This document shows, in pieces, positions 1 to 8,054 of a DNA stretch of 64,000 nt; the stretch's first letter is position 1, and every line of letters starts with the position of its first letter. Made by a program: the position numbers and the translations under genes. The DNA is from Sphingobium sp. TCM1. Its GTDB lineage: Bacteria > Pseudomonadota > Alphaproteobacteria > Sphingomonadales > Sphingomonadaceae. Location: positions 1 through 64,000 of the forward strand of contig NZ_LXVX01000041.1 of assembly GCF_001650725.1 (NCBI RefSeq), given 5' to 3'. The notes under the pieces are model-generated. The model made no database searches, had not been told where the DNA came from, and worked only from the letters and a program-made list of their open reading frames with translations.

Positions 1-18
1 AAGAGGCGGACAAACCAT
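1..18 (-). CDS. possible 5' end of a gene running off the left edge
   Basis: On the minus strand an ATG at 18 opens six codons (M V C P P L) before the window ends. AGGA lies 8 nt upstream of the ATG, a good ribosome-binding spacing. Too little is visible to name a product. The call rests only on the start signal and on the lack of another explanation for positions 1-231. Confidence 0.25.
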
Positions 19-231
19 CACCCCGATCCTTGCGTTTCGGAGGACTGCTGTCCGTCTATGTCGGTGACCGTTCCGAGCGCTTCCTGCTGGCAGCGCCCCG
101 TCCGGTGAACAGCCCTCTAGGCGCGTCCTCCCGAACCGTCAAACCCTTTTTGCAATTTTATTTCAGAAATTTTTGGGAGGTTCCCGCTACAGGGGTTCGA
201 CGCGATCAGGATCACGGGGACGACGGGTATA

Positions 232-1719
232 ATGGGCTTGCAGGATGCCGACGCGAATGATGCGGGTTTCGGCGCGCGCATAAGGAGTGCGATCTTCTGG
301 CGATCGGGCAGCCAGATCTTGTCGCAGATGATGAGCTGGGTCGTGACGCTGGCGGTGATCCGCCTGCTCGATCCGGCCGACTACGGCCTGTTCGCCATGA
401 CCCAGGTGATCCTGAACTTCGCGACCTTCCTCAACGGCTATGGGCTGGTGAGCGCGCTGGTCCAGTCCGACACGCTCGAGACGCACCGGCTGCGCCAGGC
501 CTTCGGCATCATGCTGCTGCTGAACGGCGGGCTGGCCCTGTGCCAACTCGCCATCGCCCCCCTGGCGGCCGATTATTATGACCAGCCGATGATCGCCGAC
601 CTGCTGCGGGTGCAGGCGCTGCTCTATCTGTCCACTCCCTTCATCTCGATTCCCGAAGCGATCATGGGGCGGGCGCTGGATTTTCGTCGCCCTGCCCTGG
701 TCAACCTGATCGCGGCGGCGGCCTCGGCGGGCGTGGCGCTGGTTGGCGCGCTGTCGGGCTGGGGCGTCTGGACGCTGGTATTCGCGCCGATCGCCGGTTT
801 CTGGGTGAAGGCGGCGGGCTATGTGCTGGCGACCGGGTTCAGGCCGATCCCGAGCTTCGATTTCCGCGGCACCGGCGCGATGGTGGCCTATGGCGCATCG
901 CTGCTGGGCGGACAGCTCTTCTGGATCATCCAGAGCCAGGCCGACATCTTCATCGGCGGGCGCGTGCTGGAACCCCATGCGCTGGGCCTCTATGCCGAGG
1001 CGCTGTTCCTGACCCAGATCTTCGTCAGCAAATTCGTGCCGCCGCTCAATGACGTCGCCTTCCCCGCTTATGCGCGGATGCAGAAGGATCTCAGCCGGGT
1101 CGCCTGGTCCTTTTGCAAGGCTGTTCGGCTGCTGCTGCTGCTGACCTGTCCCATCTACCTGGGCATGGCGGTGACGGCGGAACCGCTGGTGGAGACGCTG
1201 TTCGGCCGGAAATGGCTGGAAATGGCGCCTTTCGTCGCGATTCTCGCGCTCGCCATGCCGTTCATGACCGTACAGGTGATGTTTGCGCCGGTGAGCAACG
1301 CGCTGGGCCGCCCCGGGACAACGGCGCGAGTCGCGGCGGCAGGCGCAGTTCTGATGCCCGCCGCCTTCCTGATCGGTATCCGGTTCGGCGCGATCGGCCT
1401 GGCCTGGGCCTGGTTGATCGCCTTCCCGATCCTGACCGCAATTACAGCCCGTCTTGCCGGCGGGCCGATGGGGCTGCGATTCGTGGACCTGATTCGCGCG
1501 GCCGCGCCCGGCCTTGGCTGTTCGGTGCTGATGGCCGGGGTGGTGATGGCGGTCGACGCAGTGTTGCCGCCTCTCCCCGCGCCGATGCGCCTGGGCCTAC
1601 TCGTGCCGGTGGGCGGTCTCGCCTTCCTCGGCGCGCTGATGCTGTGCGCGCGCGGGACGCTGATGGAACTGGTCGGGTTGCTGATCCGGCGCAAGCCGCC
1701 GGCCCAGGCGCCTGCCTGA
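232..1719 (+). CDS. Wzx-type oligosaccharide flippase / polysaccharide biosynthesis protein
   Basis: A 495-aa polytopic inner-membrane protein with about 12-14 hydrophobic segments and almost no soluble domain, the size and pattern of the MATE-like Wzx/RfbX flippases that move lipid-linked sugars to the periplasm. The N-terminal part (residues about 15-60) has the family look: an amphipathic lead-in, then IRLLDPADYGLFAMTQV. The start at 232 is the first ATG after an AT-rich upstream stretch (about 143-175); the ribosome site is weak. No glycosyltransferase or polymerase gene is visible nearby, so the substrate cannot be told. Family assignment is firm; exact role is inference. Confidence 0.85.
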   Translation: MGLQDADANDAGFGARIRSAIFWRSGSQILSQMMSWVVTLAVIRLLDPADYGLFAMTQVILNFATFLNGYGLVSALVQSDTLETHRLRQAFGIMLLLNGGLALCQLAIAPLAADYYDQPMIADLLRVQALLYLSTPFISIPEAIMGRALDFRRPALVNLIAAAASAGVALVGALSGWGVWTLVFAPIAGFWVKAAGYVLATGFRPIPSFDFRGTGAMVAYGASLLGGQLFWIIQSQADIFIGGRVLEPHALGLYAEALFLTQIFVSKFVPPLNDVAFPAYARMQKDLSRVAWSFCKAVRLLLLLTCPIYLGMAVTAEPLVETLFGRKWLEMAPFVAILALAMPFMTVQVMFAPVSNALGRPGTTARVAAAGAVLMPAAFLIGIRFGAIGLAWAWLIAFPILTAITARLAGGPMGLRFVDLIRAAAPGLGCSVLMAGVVMAVDAVLPPLPAPMRLGLLVPVGGLAFLGALMLCARGTLMELVGLLIRRKPPAQAPA

Positions 1720-1732
1720 GCCGGCCTGGCGA

Positions 1733-2161
1733 TCAGGCGGTCTGAATATAGTCGCGCAGTGACGCCGCTTCCGATTCGATGGTGTCGATGCGGAACTTCA
1801 CCAGATCGCCGATCGAGATCAGCCCCACCAGCTTTCCGTCGATGACGACCGGCAGATGACGCACGCGCCGCTTGGTCATCAGCGACAGGCCGTGCAGCAC
1901 CGGCGTCTGGTCATCGATGGTGATGGCGGGCGCGGTCATGACTTCGCCCACCGTATGATCGAGCGCCGCCGCGCCATCGCTGGCGACGCGATAGAGCAGG
2001 TCACGTTCGGAAAATATGCCGAGCACATCACCATTCTCGACCACCGGCACGCAGCCGATGCGCTTGTCCGCCAGCAATTGCACCGCCGACAACACGCTGT
2101 CGGTCGGTTTCACTTGAATGACGTCGCGTCCCTTCCCCTGCAAAATCGCCGCGATGGTCAT
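1733..2161 (-). CDS. two-CBS-domain protein
   Basis: A 142-aa cytosolic protein made almost wholly of two CBS domains (residues about 8-60 and 72-125). Each has the usual ...GVLSIGDL or GIFSERDL ending followed by a helix. Such stand-alone Bateman modules bind adenine nucleotides (AMP, ATP, NAD or S-adenosylmethionine) and regulate partner proteins; the partner is not evident here. The ATG at 2161 has a strong AAGGAGAG site about 5 nt upstream. It runs divergently from the small membrane protein at 2238. Confidence 0.9.
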   Translation of the reverse strand: MTIAAILQGKGRDVIQVKPTDSVLSAVQLLADKRIGCVPVVENGDVLGIFSERDLLYRVASDGAAALDHTVGEVMTAPAITIDDQTPVLHGLSLMTKRRVRHLPVVIDGKLVGLISIGDLVKFRIDTIESEAASLRDYIQTA

Positions 2162-2237
2162 GGCTGCTCTCCTTTTCGCCTGAATTCATTATATTCGGCG
2201 GCTTGATGATCCCACTTTTGCGGCCCATTGAAAAGGG

Positions 2238-2537
2238 ATGACACGCAAGGAAGCGCTCGACGATCCCGAGATCGCAGCCACCGCCTGGCGCCGATTCCGC
2301 CGCATCATGGCGTGGATGGCGCTGGCCGGCGCGCTGTGCGTTGTGGCAGCACTGCTGTGCCTCTACTGGTGGACGGGCGCACTGCCAATGCACATGGCGA
2401 TCGCGACCATATTGGGGGTCTGGTTGACCTTCATGCTGGGGACGGGCCTGATGGCGCTCGCCTTCCTGTCCCATGGCACAGGCCATGACGAACAGGTGAT
2501 GGACCGGTTGAAGGATGAGGTTCCCATTGACGACTGA
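2238..2537 (+). CDS. small two-helix membrane protein, unknown function
   Basis: A 99-aa protein with a charged N-terminus, two transmembrane helices (about 24-45 and 51-78) and an acidic C-terminal tail. I do not recognise a named family. Its end overlaps the start of the thioesterase gene by 23 nt, so the two are probably co-transcribed and translationally coupled. The A-rich AAAAGGG directly before the ATG leaves the exact start slightly uncertain. Confidence 0.75.
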   Translation: MTRKEALDDPEIAATAWRRFRRIMAWMALAGALCVVAALLCLYWWTGALPMHMAIATILGVWLTFMLGTGLMALAFLSHGTGHDEQVMDRLKDEVPIDD

Positions 2538-2901
2538 CATGCGGGGTGAAGTGGTGTTGCGGGTGGTCCCGCGATTGGCCGACATCAACAGCAACGGCCA
2601 TATCTTCGGTGGCTGGGTGCTGAGCCAGATGGACATTGCCGGTGGCATCGTCGCATCGCGAATCGCGCAGGGCGCGGTCGCGACGGTGGCGATCGAGAGC
2701 ATGAAGTTCATCACACCGATCCTGCTGGGCGACATCGTATCGGTCTATGCGCGGGAAGAGCGACGCGGCCGCACGTCCGTCGCGATCCGGGTCGACGTGG
2801 TCGCAACGCGCGGCATCGGCCAGCAAGAGGTCGAACTCACCAGCGGCGTCTATACGTTCGTCGCGCTCGACGCGAATCACCGGCCACGGCCGCTACCCTG
2901 A
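2515..2901 (+). CDS. acyl-CoA thioesterase, hotdog fold (YciA-like)
   Basis: A 128-aa single-domain hotdog protein. The segment NGHIFGGWVLSQMDIAGG (residues about 26-43) is the hallmark helix of the YciA/BFIT-type acyl-CoA thioesterases, with the Asp expected at the active site. It hydrolyses acyl-CoA to free acid and CoA in the cytosol; chain-length preference cannot be read. It overlaps the preceding membrane-protein gene by 23 nt. A later in-frame ATG at 2539 would still keep the whole domain. Confidence 0.85.
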   Translation: MRFPLTTDMRGEVVLRVVPRLADINSNGHIFGGWVLSQMDIAGGIVASRIAQGAVATVAIESMKFITPILLGDIVSVYAREERRGRTSVAIRVDVVATRGIGQQEVELTSGVYTFVALDANHRPRPLP

Positions 2902-2911
2902 GCCACGCGCC

Positions 2912-4465
2912 TCAGCGCGCCAGCCGCTCCGCATAGCCAAGCTCGACGGTGTCATTGGCCGGTATGAGCGCGCGCCAGATCCAGCTGTCGCCGCGCCGCT
3001 CCATGTTCATCGGCCGGGGATGGATGTCGTGCGCGATCGTGATTTCGGCTGTCACGGCGAAAGGCCGGGCGTTGCTGAGCCCGATCCGCCAACGGCGCGT
3101 CTTGCGCGATTCGGAGACGATGCGGGCGACGATGCGCGCGTCCGCGCTTTGTGTCAGGTCATAATCGACCCGCTCGCCCTCCGCCTTGTCGCCGATATCG
3201 GCTTCGCCCACGAGCAGGCGAATCCCGCCCACTTCCTCGAACAGCGCGACCCGGCCCGATGGCAAGGCGATGCCGAGGCCATCCGCTTGGCGGTTCTGCA
3301 CGCGCAGGCGCAGCGTCATTGGCTGCGCCTCCTCGATCGCCGTATGAACGGTGGCGGCGTAGAGGCGCTCCACCTTGACGCCCGCCTGGCGCAGCAGCGC
3401 GACCTGCTTCTGGCCATTGGCGGACACGTCGACCCTCACGGGCACGCGATAGAGTTTGAGGTCGCCGACATCCTCCGGCGGCGGTGGAGGAGGGGGCGGA
3501 GGCGCAGGCGCCGCCACTGGCATGACCATGGCTCGGTGGGTGCGGCGCTGCGCGGACACGACGATATCCTCCGCACCTGTCATCTCCATGACGGGCGGCG
3601 GCATCTCCAGCGGGGCGAGCGCCCAGCGCGGATGGGTACTGGTGACGTCCATCGGCCAGCAGGTCAGGCGCAGGGGACCAGCGGTGGGCCGCGGCTGCGC
3701 CCGGCGGGCCCGTTTGTCGGGCTGGCCCGCAATGACCGCAAGGCGCGCATCGGGAAAGCCGGTGGCGCCGCCGTTGGCGACGGTCAACCAGGCCATCAGG
3801 TCGAGCGTCCGACTATCAGACCGCATGTCTGCGACATAGTTGGCAGCCCAGTCGAATCCCTCGGCAAGATAGGTGAGCTGCACGGTCGCGCGGGTGGCGC
3901 GGTCGCTGGTCGCGATCACCGACAGGGTCGGGCGCGGGGACAGGTCCGGCGGCGCCTGCGGATAGAGCATCCGTTCGGGCAGGCCACTGCACCCCAGCGC
4001 CTCGTGGCCCTGCGCGGTCTGGAGGATCACGCCGCCAGCAGGGCCGGCGCTGATGATCGCGTCCTGTTCCGTCACCTTCCCCGTCTTGCGGTTGGTGCGG
4101 CGGAGCGTGACGCTGCGTTTCAGATAGGCATCGACCAGTCCGGCGGGCGAGAGGAGGCGGGCGTCCCGGTTCTTTTCCTTCACGCCACGCGGCATACCCG
4201 ACAGCACGGCCGTTTCCGGCATCAGCCCTTCGGCGACGCCCTCGAACCGGACGACCGATTCGCCCGGAGGCAGGTCGATGGTGCGGCTTTCGGTGATGAG
4301 CGCATAGCCGCCTGGCCAGTTGCGATCGATTGCCCCCTTGGCGCGACCGGGCTGGCGATAGACGGTGACGGAGACCGAATCGGCCGCGCCGGACACGACG
4401 GTGCCGGCTTGGGCCGGGGCGAGGCCGGCGCCAAACAGAAGCAGCAGGGCGAGAAGGCGCGGCAC
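2912..4465 (-). CDS. secreted DUF4139 protein with TonB-box-like and polyproline insert
   Basis: A 517-aa exported protein read from a GTG at 4465, which lies 14 nt past the stop of the upstream paralogue and directly precedes a signal peptide (residues 1-20, cut after AQA). Later segments (about 185-250 and 335-517) match the DUF4139 beta-sandwich architecture seen in the gene upstream. Residues 299-308 (EDIVVSAQRR) look like the TonB-box/plug start of TonB-dependent receptors and are followed by nine prolines (322-330). The molecular role of DUF4139 proteins is not established. A longer frame upstream of the GTG overlaps the neighbour and has no signal peptide at its start, so I rejected it. 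Confidence 0.8.
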   Translation of the reverse strand: MPRLLALLLLFGAGLAPAQAGTVVSGAADSVSVTVYRQPGRAKGAIDRNWPGGYALITESRTIDLPPGESVVRFEGVAEGLMPETAVLSGMPRGVKEKNRDARLLSPAGLVDAYLKRSVTLRRTNRKTGKVTEQDAIISAGPAGGVILQTAQGHEALGCSGLPERMLYPQAPPDLSPRPTLSVIATSDRATRATVQLTYLAEGFDWAANYVADMRSDSRTLDLMAWLTVANGGATGFPDARLAVIAGQPDKRARRAQPRPTAGPLRLTCWPMDVTSTHPRWALAPLEMPPPVMEMTGAEDIVVSAQRRTHRAMVMPVAAPAPPPPPPPPPEDVGDLKLYRVPVRVDVSANGQKQVALLRQAGVKVERLYAATVHTAIEEAQPMTLRLRVQNRQADGLGIALPSGRVALFEEVGGIRLLVGEADIGDKAEGERVDYDLTQSADARIVARIVSESRKTRRWRIGLSNARPFAVTAEITIAHDIHPRPMNMERRGDSWIWRALIPANDTVELGYAERLAR

Positions 4466-4479
4466 TGGCGGCCGTCCAC

Positions 4480-5907
4480 TCAGTAACGCGAATCGAAGGT
4501 GATGCTGAGGTCGACCGATGCATTGGCCGGCACCGGCACGCTCCATTCCATCCGGTCGGCCGACACCCGCCTGCCCTCCACCACCTGGCCACCCAGCATT
4601 TGCGCGGTGACGCGGGTGTCGCCCCACAGTCCCTGCTGCGCCAGATCGACCGTCACCGCTTCGGGGCGGGCGTTGGTCAGCGTGTAGCGCATCTTCGTTT
4701 CCCAGCGGGCCCCACCTTTCCGACTGCGCTGCTCGACGGTCGGGCGGACCTTGACGTCGAAGGCGTCGCCGGTGCGCAGCGCCATGGACGAGCCCATTGG
4801 CGTATGGTCGATATTATTCTCGCCGATGAACTGGGGGTCGCCGCGCGCGTCGCGCATATAGACGCGGATGATCCCGGCGGGGAGCTGGTCGCCCAGGCCG
4901 CCCTGTTTCGAGGTCGAGAATTTGAGCACGCTCGACGCGCTCATCGGTTCCGTCGCGCTGCCGAGCCACCCATTGACATATTCATAGGTCGCCCGCGCGG
5001 GCGCGCCCTTCACGTCGAGAAAGCTGACCTGCTTCTGCTGGGCGTTGGCGATCGTCGTGCGGGAGCCGAGCGGATAGAGATAATAGTCGCCGAGGCGCTC
5101 TCGCGGGCCGCTTTCGGTGCCGGCCTGGTCGATCGCGCCGCTCGACGCGCCACCCGACGATTGCCACCAGTTGGTCCGACCGCCGCCATTGGCGGGATTG
5201 CCCGCGACGAGAATCGTCCTGGCGTTGGTGAAGCTGGTCCCGCTATTGTTGGTGAGCGTGACCCAGCCCTGCATGTCCATCGCCCCCTTCGCCGCGTCGA
5301 ACAGGGCGACATAGTCCGCCGTCCAGCCCAGATTCGGCGTCAGATAGGAGAGCCGCGCCGGCACCGTGCCGCCCCTTTCCGCTTCGACCGTGACGGAAAG
5401 AGTCGGCCGCGCGCGCAGATTGGGCGGCACCCGATCGAAAATGACACGCACCGGCAGGCCGTCATCACGCAACACTTCGATTCGCGCGCCGATCTGGAGG
5501 ACGATCCCGCCATTGGCCGCCAATATCCTCGCCCGTTCGCGCGTCTCCGCGCCGGTGGCGGGATTGGTGCGGAGCAAAGTCACCTCCTGCCCCACCGCCT
5601 TGTCCATCAGCTTGTCCGGGGACAGCAGGTCATAGTCGAAATTCTGCTCGACGATGGACAGGCCGGGTCCGGAGAGGTTGACCGTTTCGGGCCGGATGCG
5701 CGCCGACACGTCGGGAAATTCGATTCGGTTGCGGCCCGGATTGACCGTCAGCTGCCGGTCATCCTGCACCAGCGACTGGCCATGGTTGTAGATGGTGACC
5801 GCGACATCGCCCTGCGCGGTCGCGCCGGTGGGGTCGGCCGTCGCCTGCGCCTGCGCCGAAAAGGGAAAAGCGGTCAGCAGCAGGGGCAGCAGGCGCGCGG
5901 CTTTCAT
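4480..5907 (-). CDS. secreted DUF4139 domain protein
   Basis: A 475-aa exported protein. The ATG at 5907 has GGAGAG six nt upstream and begins a signal peptide (MKAARLLPLLL...SAQA). The mature part is predicted beta-rich, with Gly/Ser-rich linkers near residues 250-270 and the DUF4139-like C-terminal half (about 190-475) ending in YNHG/AADY-type beta strands. It is the larger-copy paralogue of the gene immediately downstream on the same strand: both share the order 'NRIEFPDVSA...RPETVNLSG' or equivalent, then 'LSPRPTLSV/LRARPTLSV', then an LGWTADYVA-type segment. The pair probably forms an operon. Function is unknown. Confidence 0.85.
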   Translation of the reverse strand: MKAARLLPLLLTAFPFSAQAQATADPTGATAQGDVAVTIYNHGQSLVQDDRQLTVNPGRNRIEFPDVSARIRPETVNLSGPGLSIVEQNFDYDLLSPDKLMDKAVGQEVTLLRTNPATGAETRERARILAANGGIVLQIGARIEVLRDDGLPVRVIFDRVPPNLRARPTLSVTVEAERGGTVPARLSYLTPNLGWTADYVALFDAAKGAMDMQGWVTLTNNSGTSFTNARTILVAGNPANGGGRTNWWQSSGGASSGAIDQAGTESGPRERLGDYYLYPLGSRTTIANAQQKQVSFLDVKGAPARATYEYVNGWLGSATEPMSASSVLKFSTSKQGGLGDQLPAGIIRVYMRDARGDPQFIGENNIDHTPMGSSMALRTGDAFDVKVRPTVEQRSRKGGARWETKMRYTLTNARPEAVTVDLAQQGLWGDTRVTAQMLGGQVVEGRRVSADRMEWSVPVPANASVDLSITFDSRY

Positions 5908-6026
5908 CGGCATCTCTCCAGCAAGGTCAGCGCCTTGTGCCGGATCACCCGATGCTTGGAAAGCAGGCATGAAAAAAGGGACGATGCGCCGGGCATCGTC
6001 CCTTTGATCTCGAAAAGTCGAACCGC

Positions 6027-6869
6027 TTATTCGGCCGCTTCGGTCGTGGCGGCCGCGCGGGGGCGACGGGTGCGCTTCTTGGGCGCTTCCGCTTCGGCAG
6101 CCGGCTCGGCATCATTGTCGGCGCGCGCGATCGACGGCGGCAACACCGCCGCGTCGAAGGCTTCGCCGGCATCGGCCGGTGCGGCGACCTTGCGCGGGCG
6201 GCCGCGACGCGGAGGACGGGGCGCTTCGGCCTCGGCTGCTGGCACAGGCGCGGCATCCCCCACCGGCTGCGGCGCGGGCTCGGCCGCAGGGCTGGCGACC
6301 GGGCCCTCAAGGCCCATATCCTGCTTCACCGGGGCATTTTCATCGCCAGCGAAGCGATCGCGGCGGTTGCGGTCGCGACGATTGTTGCGGCCGTCACGGC
6401 CTTCCCGGTTGTCGCGCCCTTCCCGGCTGTCGCGATTGTCACGCGATTCCTCGGCGCGATCGTGACGGCGATCCTGGTCGCGCGGGGCGCGGTCGTAGGA
6501 AGGCTGCGGTTCGCTACGGAAATCATCGCCGCCGTCATAGGCGCCGTCGAAATCCTCGCCATCCTCGTCATAATTTTCCTCGCGGGGACGGAAGCGCTGC
6601 TGCTGCTCCTCCTGCCGGGCGCGATTATCGGCCAGCACGCGGAAATAATGATCGGCGAACTGGAGATAATATTCGGCGTTCACCCGGTCGCCCGCCATCT
6701 GGGCATCGCGAGCCATGTTCTTGTATTTCTCAAGAAGCTGGGCCGCATTGCCACGGGCGCGGTTGTCGATGCGGTTGCCATTATCGCCGCCGCCCCGATT
6801 ATTGCCGTTGGGACGACCATTATTGTTCCGGCCGCGATTGCGGCGGCCGGCCTGCCGGTTGTTGATCAA
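6027..6869 (-). CDS. DUF4167 protein with RG-rich start and AT-hook
   Basis: A 280-aa basic/acidic low-complexity protein. Residues 1-40 are rich in R, N and G; residues 41-85 form the compact helical DUF4167 domain (AAQLLEKYKNMARDAQ, AEYYLQFADHYFRVLA). The tail carries RD/RE repeats (about 124-172) and a clear AT-hook-like core RRGRPRKV (221-228). The composition suggests binding to RNA or DNA; no function is proven for the family. Translation most likely starts at a TTG (6869), which has AAGGA 8 nt upstream; no ATG is usable in frame. Strong hairpins lie in its leader. Confidence 0.85.
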   Translation of the reverse strand: MINNRQAGRRNRGRNNNGRPNGNNRGGGDNGNRIDNRARGNAAQLLEKYKNMARDAQMAGDRVNAEYYLQFADHYFRVLADNRARQEEQQQRFRPREENYDEDGEDFDGAYDGGDDFRSEPQPSYDRAPRDQDRRHDRAEESRDNRDSREGRDNREGRDGRNNRRDRNRRDRFAGDENAPVKQDMGLEGPVASPAAEPAPQPVGDAAPVPAAEAEAPRPPRRGRPRKVAAPADAGEAFDAAVLPPSIARADNDAEPAAEAEAPKKRTRRPRAAATTEAAE

Positions 6870-6936
6870 GACATGATCCTTGCGTTCGCTATGCCAAAAC
6901 TCACTGAAAACACTGTTCAGTCGCCATCCCCAAGCA

Positions 6937-6993
6937 CGGCCTGTCCTTCAGGCCGGATACGGCTCCGCCAGGCATGGTCCTTGGCCGGACCAT
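6937..6993 (-). promoter_or_regulatory. two perfect hairpins in the leader of the DUF4167 gene
   Basis: Upstream of the TTG start at 6869 there are two perfect 7-bp stems: 6937-6943 with 6949-6955 (5-nt loop) and 6974-6980 with 6987-6993 (6-nt loop). Neither is followed by a T-run in the sense direction, so they do not look like terminators. They may fold in the 5' leader of the mRNA. Function is inferred from position only. Confidence 0.4.
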
Positions 6994-7050
6994 TACCCCA
7001 GCTGCCAGCGGCGCTTGCGCAGCGAGCGCCGTCGTGACTTTAAGGAGCGT

Positions 7051-7103
7051 AAAAAACAGCCTTTTCCGTCAATCCCCTGAGCGAACAGGGGCAAGATGGG
7101 CTG
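7051..7103 (-). terminator. intrinsic terminator of the hisS-prfA-prmC operon
   Basis: Reading the minus strand after prmC, an outer stem CAGCC/GGCTG (7103-7099 with 7061-7057) encloses a perfect inner stem CCCCTG/CAGGGG (7091-7086 with 7079-7074). It is followed directly by six T (7056-7051). Position and structure fit a rho-independent terminator with an internal bulge. Confidence 0.6.
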
Positions 7104-7180
7104 CTTCTGACCCTGATGTAGTGTCTTTCCCACCATAAACCAAGCAATTTTCGCTTGTCCCATGGTAAATGGAGACTTGT

Positions 7181-8011
7181 TCAAGCCGAATGTGTCGCGA
7201 TGAGACAGCGGTCGTGCCCCGCAAGATCGCGCCGGACGGCAACGGCCAGCCCCTGTTCGCGCAGCAAGGCGGAGACACCGTCCCCCTGCGCATGGCCGAT
7301 CTCGATCGCGGCCATGCCGCCCGGCGCGATCAGGCGCGGCAGGTCGGGCGCGATGCGACGATAGTCGGCAAGACCGTCGGTGCCCGCGAACAGCGCCGAG
7401 GGCGGATCGCGCAGCACGTCGCCCGACAGCGGCTCATCGACGCCGATATAGGGCGGGTTGATCAGCAGCAGGTCGAACGGACCATCGACCCCGTCGCCCC
7501 AGTCGCCCAGACGAAAGGTCGCGCGGTCGGCCAGGCCGAGCCGCGCCCCATTATCCTGCGCGACGGCGAGCGCGGCGGGCGAGGCGTCGATGCCCAGCCC
7601 CCGCGCCTGCGGCCACTCCGCCAGCGCCGCCAGCAGCAGCGCGCCAGAGCCGGTGCCCAGGTCGAGCAGTGTGTCCGGCGCACGGTCGCGGAAATGATCG
7701 ACCGCCGCCTCTATCAGCGTTTCGCTGTCCGGGCGCGGGATCAGCACATCGGGCGTGACGCGCAGGCTGATCGTCCAGAAGTCGCGCGTGCCCAGAATAT
7801 GCGCGATCGGCTCACCCGACAGGCGGCGGTCGAGCAAGGCGGCGAAGTTGGCGGGCGCATCAAGATCGCGCTGGCGCAGCAACATGTCGGAGCGCGACAG
7901 GCCCAGCGCATGGGCCATCAGCAGTTCGGCGTCGAGCCGCGCCGTGTCGCTCACGACAGCGATCTGGACAGTTGCCGCACGCAGGGCGTCCGCGACGCCC
8001 CCGATCGTCAT
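7181..8011 (-). CDS. prmC: peptide chain release factor N5-glutamine methyltransferase
   Basis: A 276-aa SAM-dependent methyltransferase that methylates the Gln of the GGQ motif in release factors. Visible marks: an N-terminal helical domain, a SAM-binding motif LDLGTGSGA (117-125) and the NPPY catalytic motif (185-188). The length fits the family. I chose the ATG at 8011 (start MTIGGV). A longer reading to 8062 would add residues encoded by a repeat-like sequence (RIPAGAGMT) and overlap the prfA stop. It lies 43 nt downstream of prfA, its substrate's gene, the common order for this pair. Confidence 0.93.
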   Translation of the reverse strand: MTIGGVADALRAATVQIAVVSDTARLDAELLMAHALGLSRSDMLLRQRDLDAPANFAALLDRRLSGEPIAHILGTRDFWTISLRVTPDVLIPRPDSETLIEAAVDHFRDRAPDTLLDLGTGSGALLLAALAEWPQARGLGIDASPAALAVAQDNGARLGLADRATFRLGDWGDGVDGPFDLLLINPPYIGVDEPLSGDVLRDPPSALFAGTDGLADYRRIAPDLPRLIAPGGMAAIEIGHAQGDGVSALLREQGLAVAVRRDLAGHDRCLIATHSA

Positions 8012-8040
8012 TCCCGCCCCTGCGGGGATGCGGGGGAAAG
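8008..8040. repeat. short GC-rich intergenic repeat at the start of prmC
   Basis: The core CCCGCCCCTGCGGGGATGC (8013-8031) closely matches a core at 32805-32823 in another intergenic gap. Its minus-strand reading supplies both the GGCGGGA ribosome-site-like sequence and the ATG of prmC. It resembles the palindromic intergenic elements that are widespread in sphingomonad genomes. Confidence 0.5.
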
Positions 8041-8054
8041 GACTTGGACGGGCC

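Larger units (their letters stand above)
6870..7180. other. 311-bp intergenic region between DUF4167 gene and prmC
   Basis: This is the only gene-free stretch above 300 bp. It holds the prmC operon terminator (7051-7103), the two leader hairpins (6937-6993) and a further small stem at about 7141-7158 (CAAGC with an AT-rich loop). I see no convincing small ORF or RNA gene in it. Confidence 0.7.

Noticed and set aside
143..175. Sigma-70-type promoter before the flippase gene
   Set aside because: The stretch is AT-rich, but no -35/-10 pair with acceptable spacing could be set.
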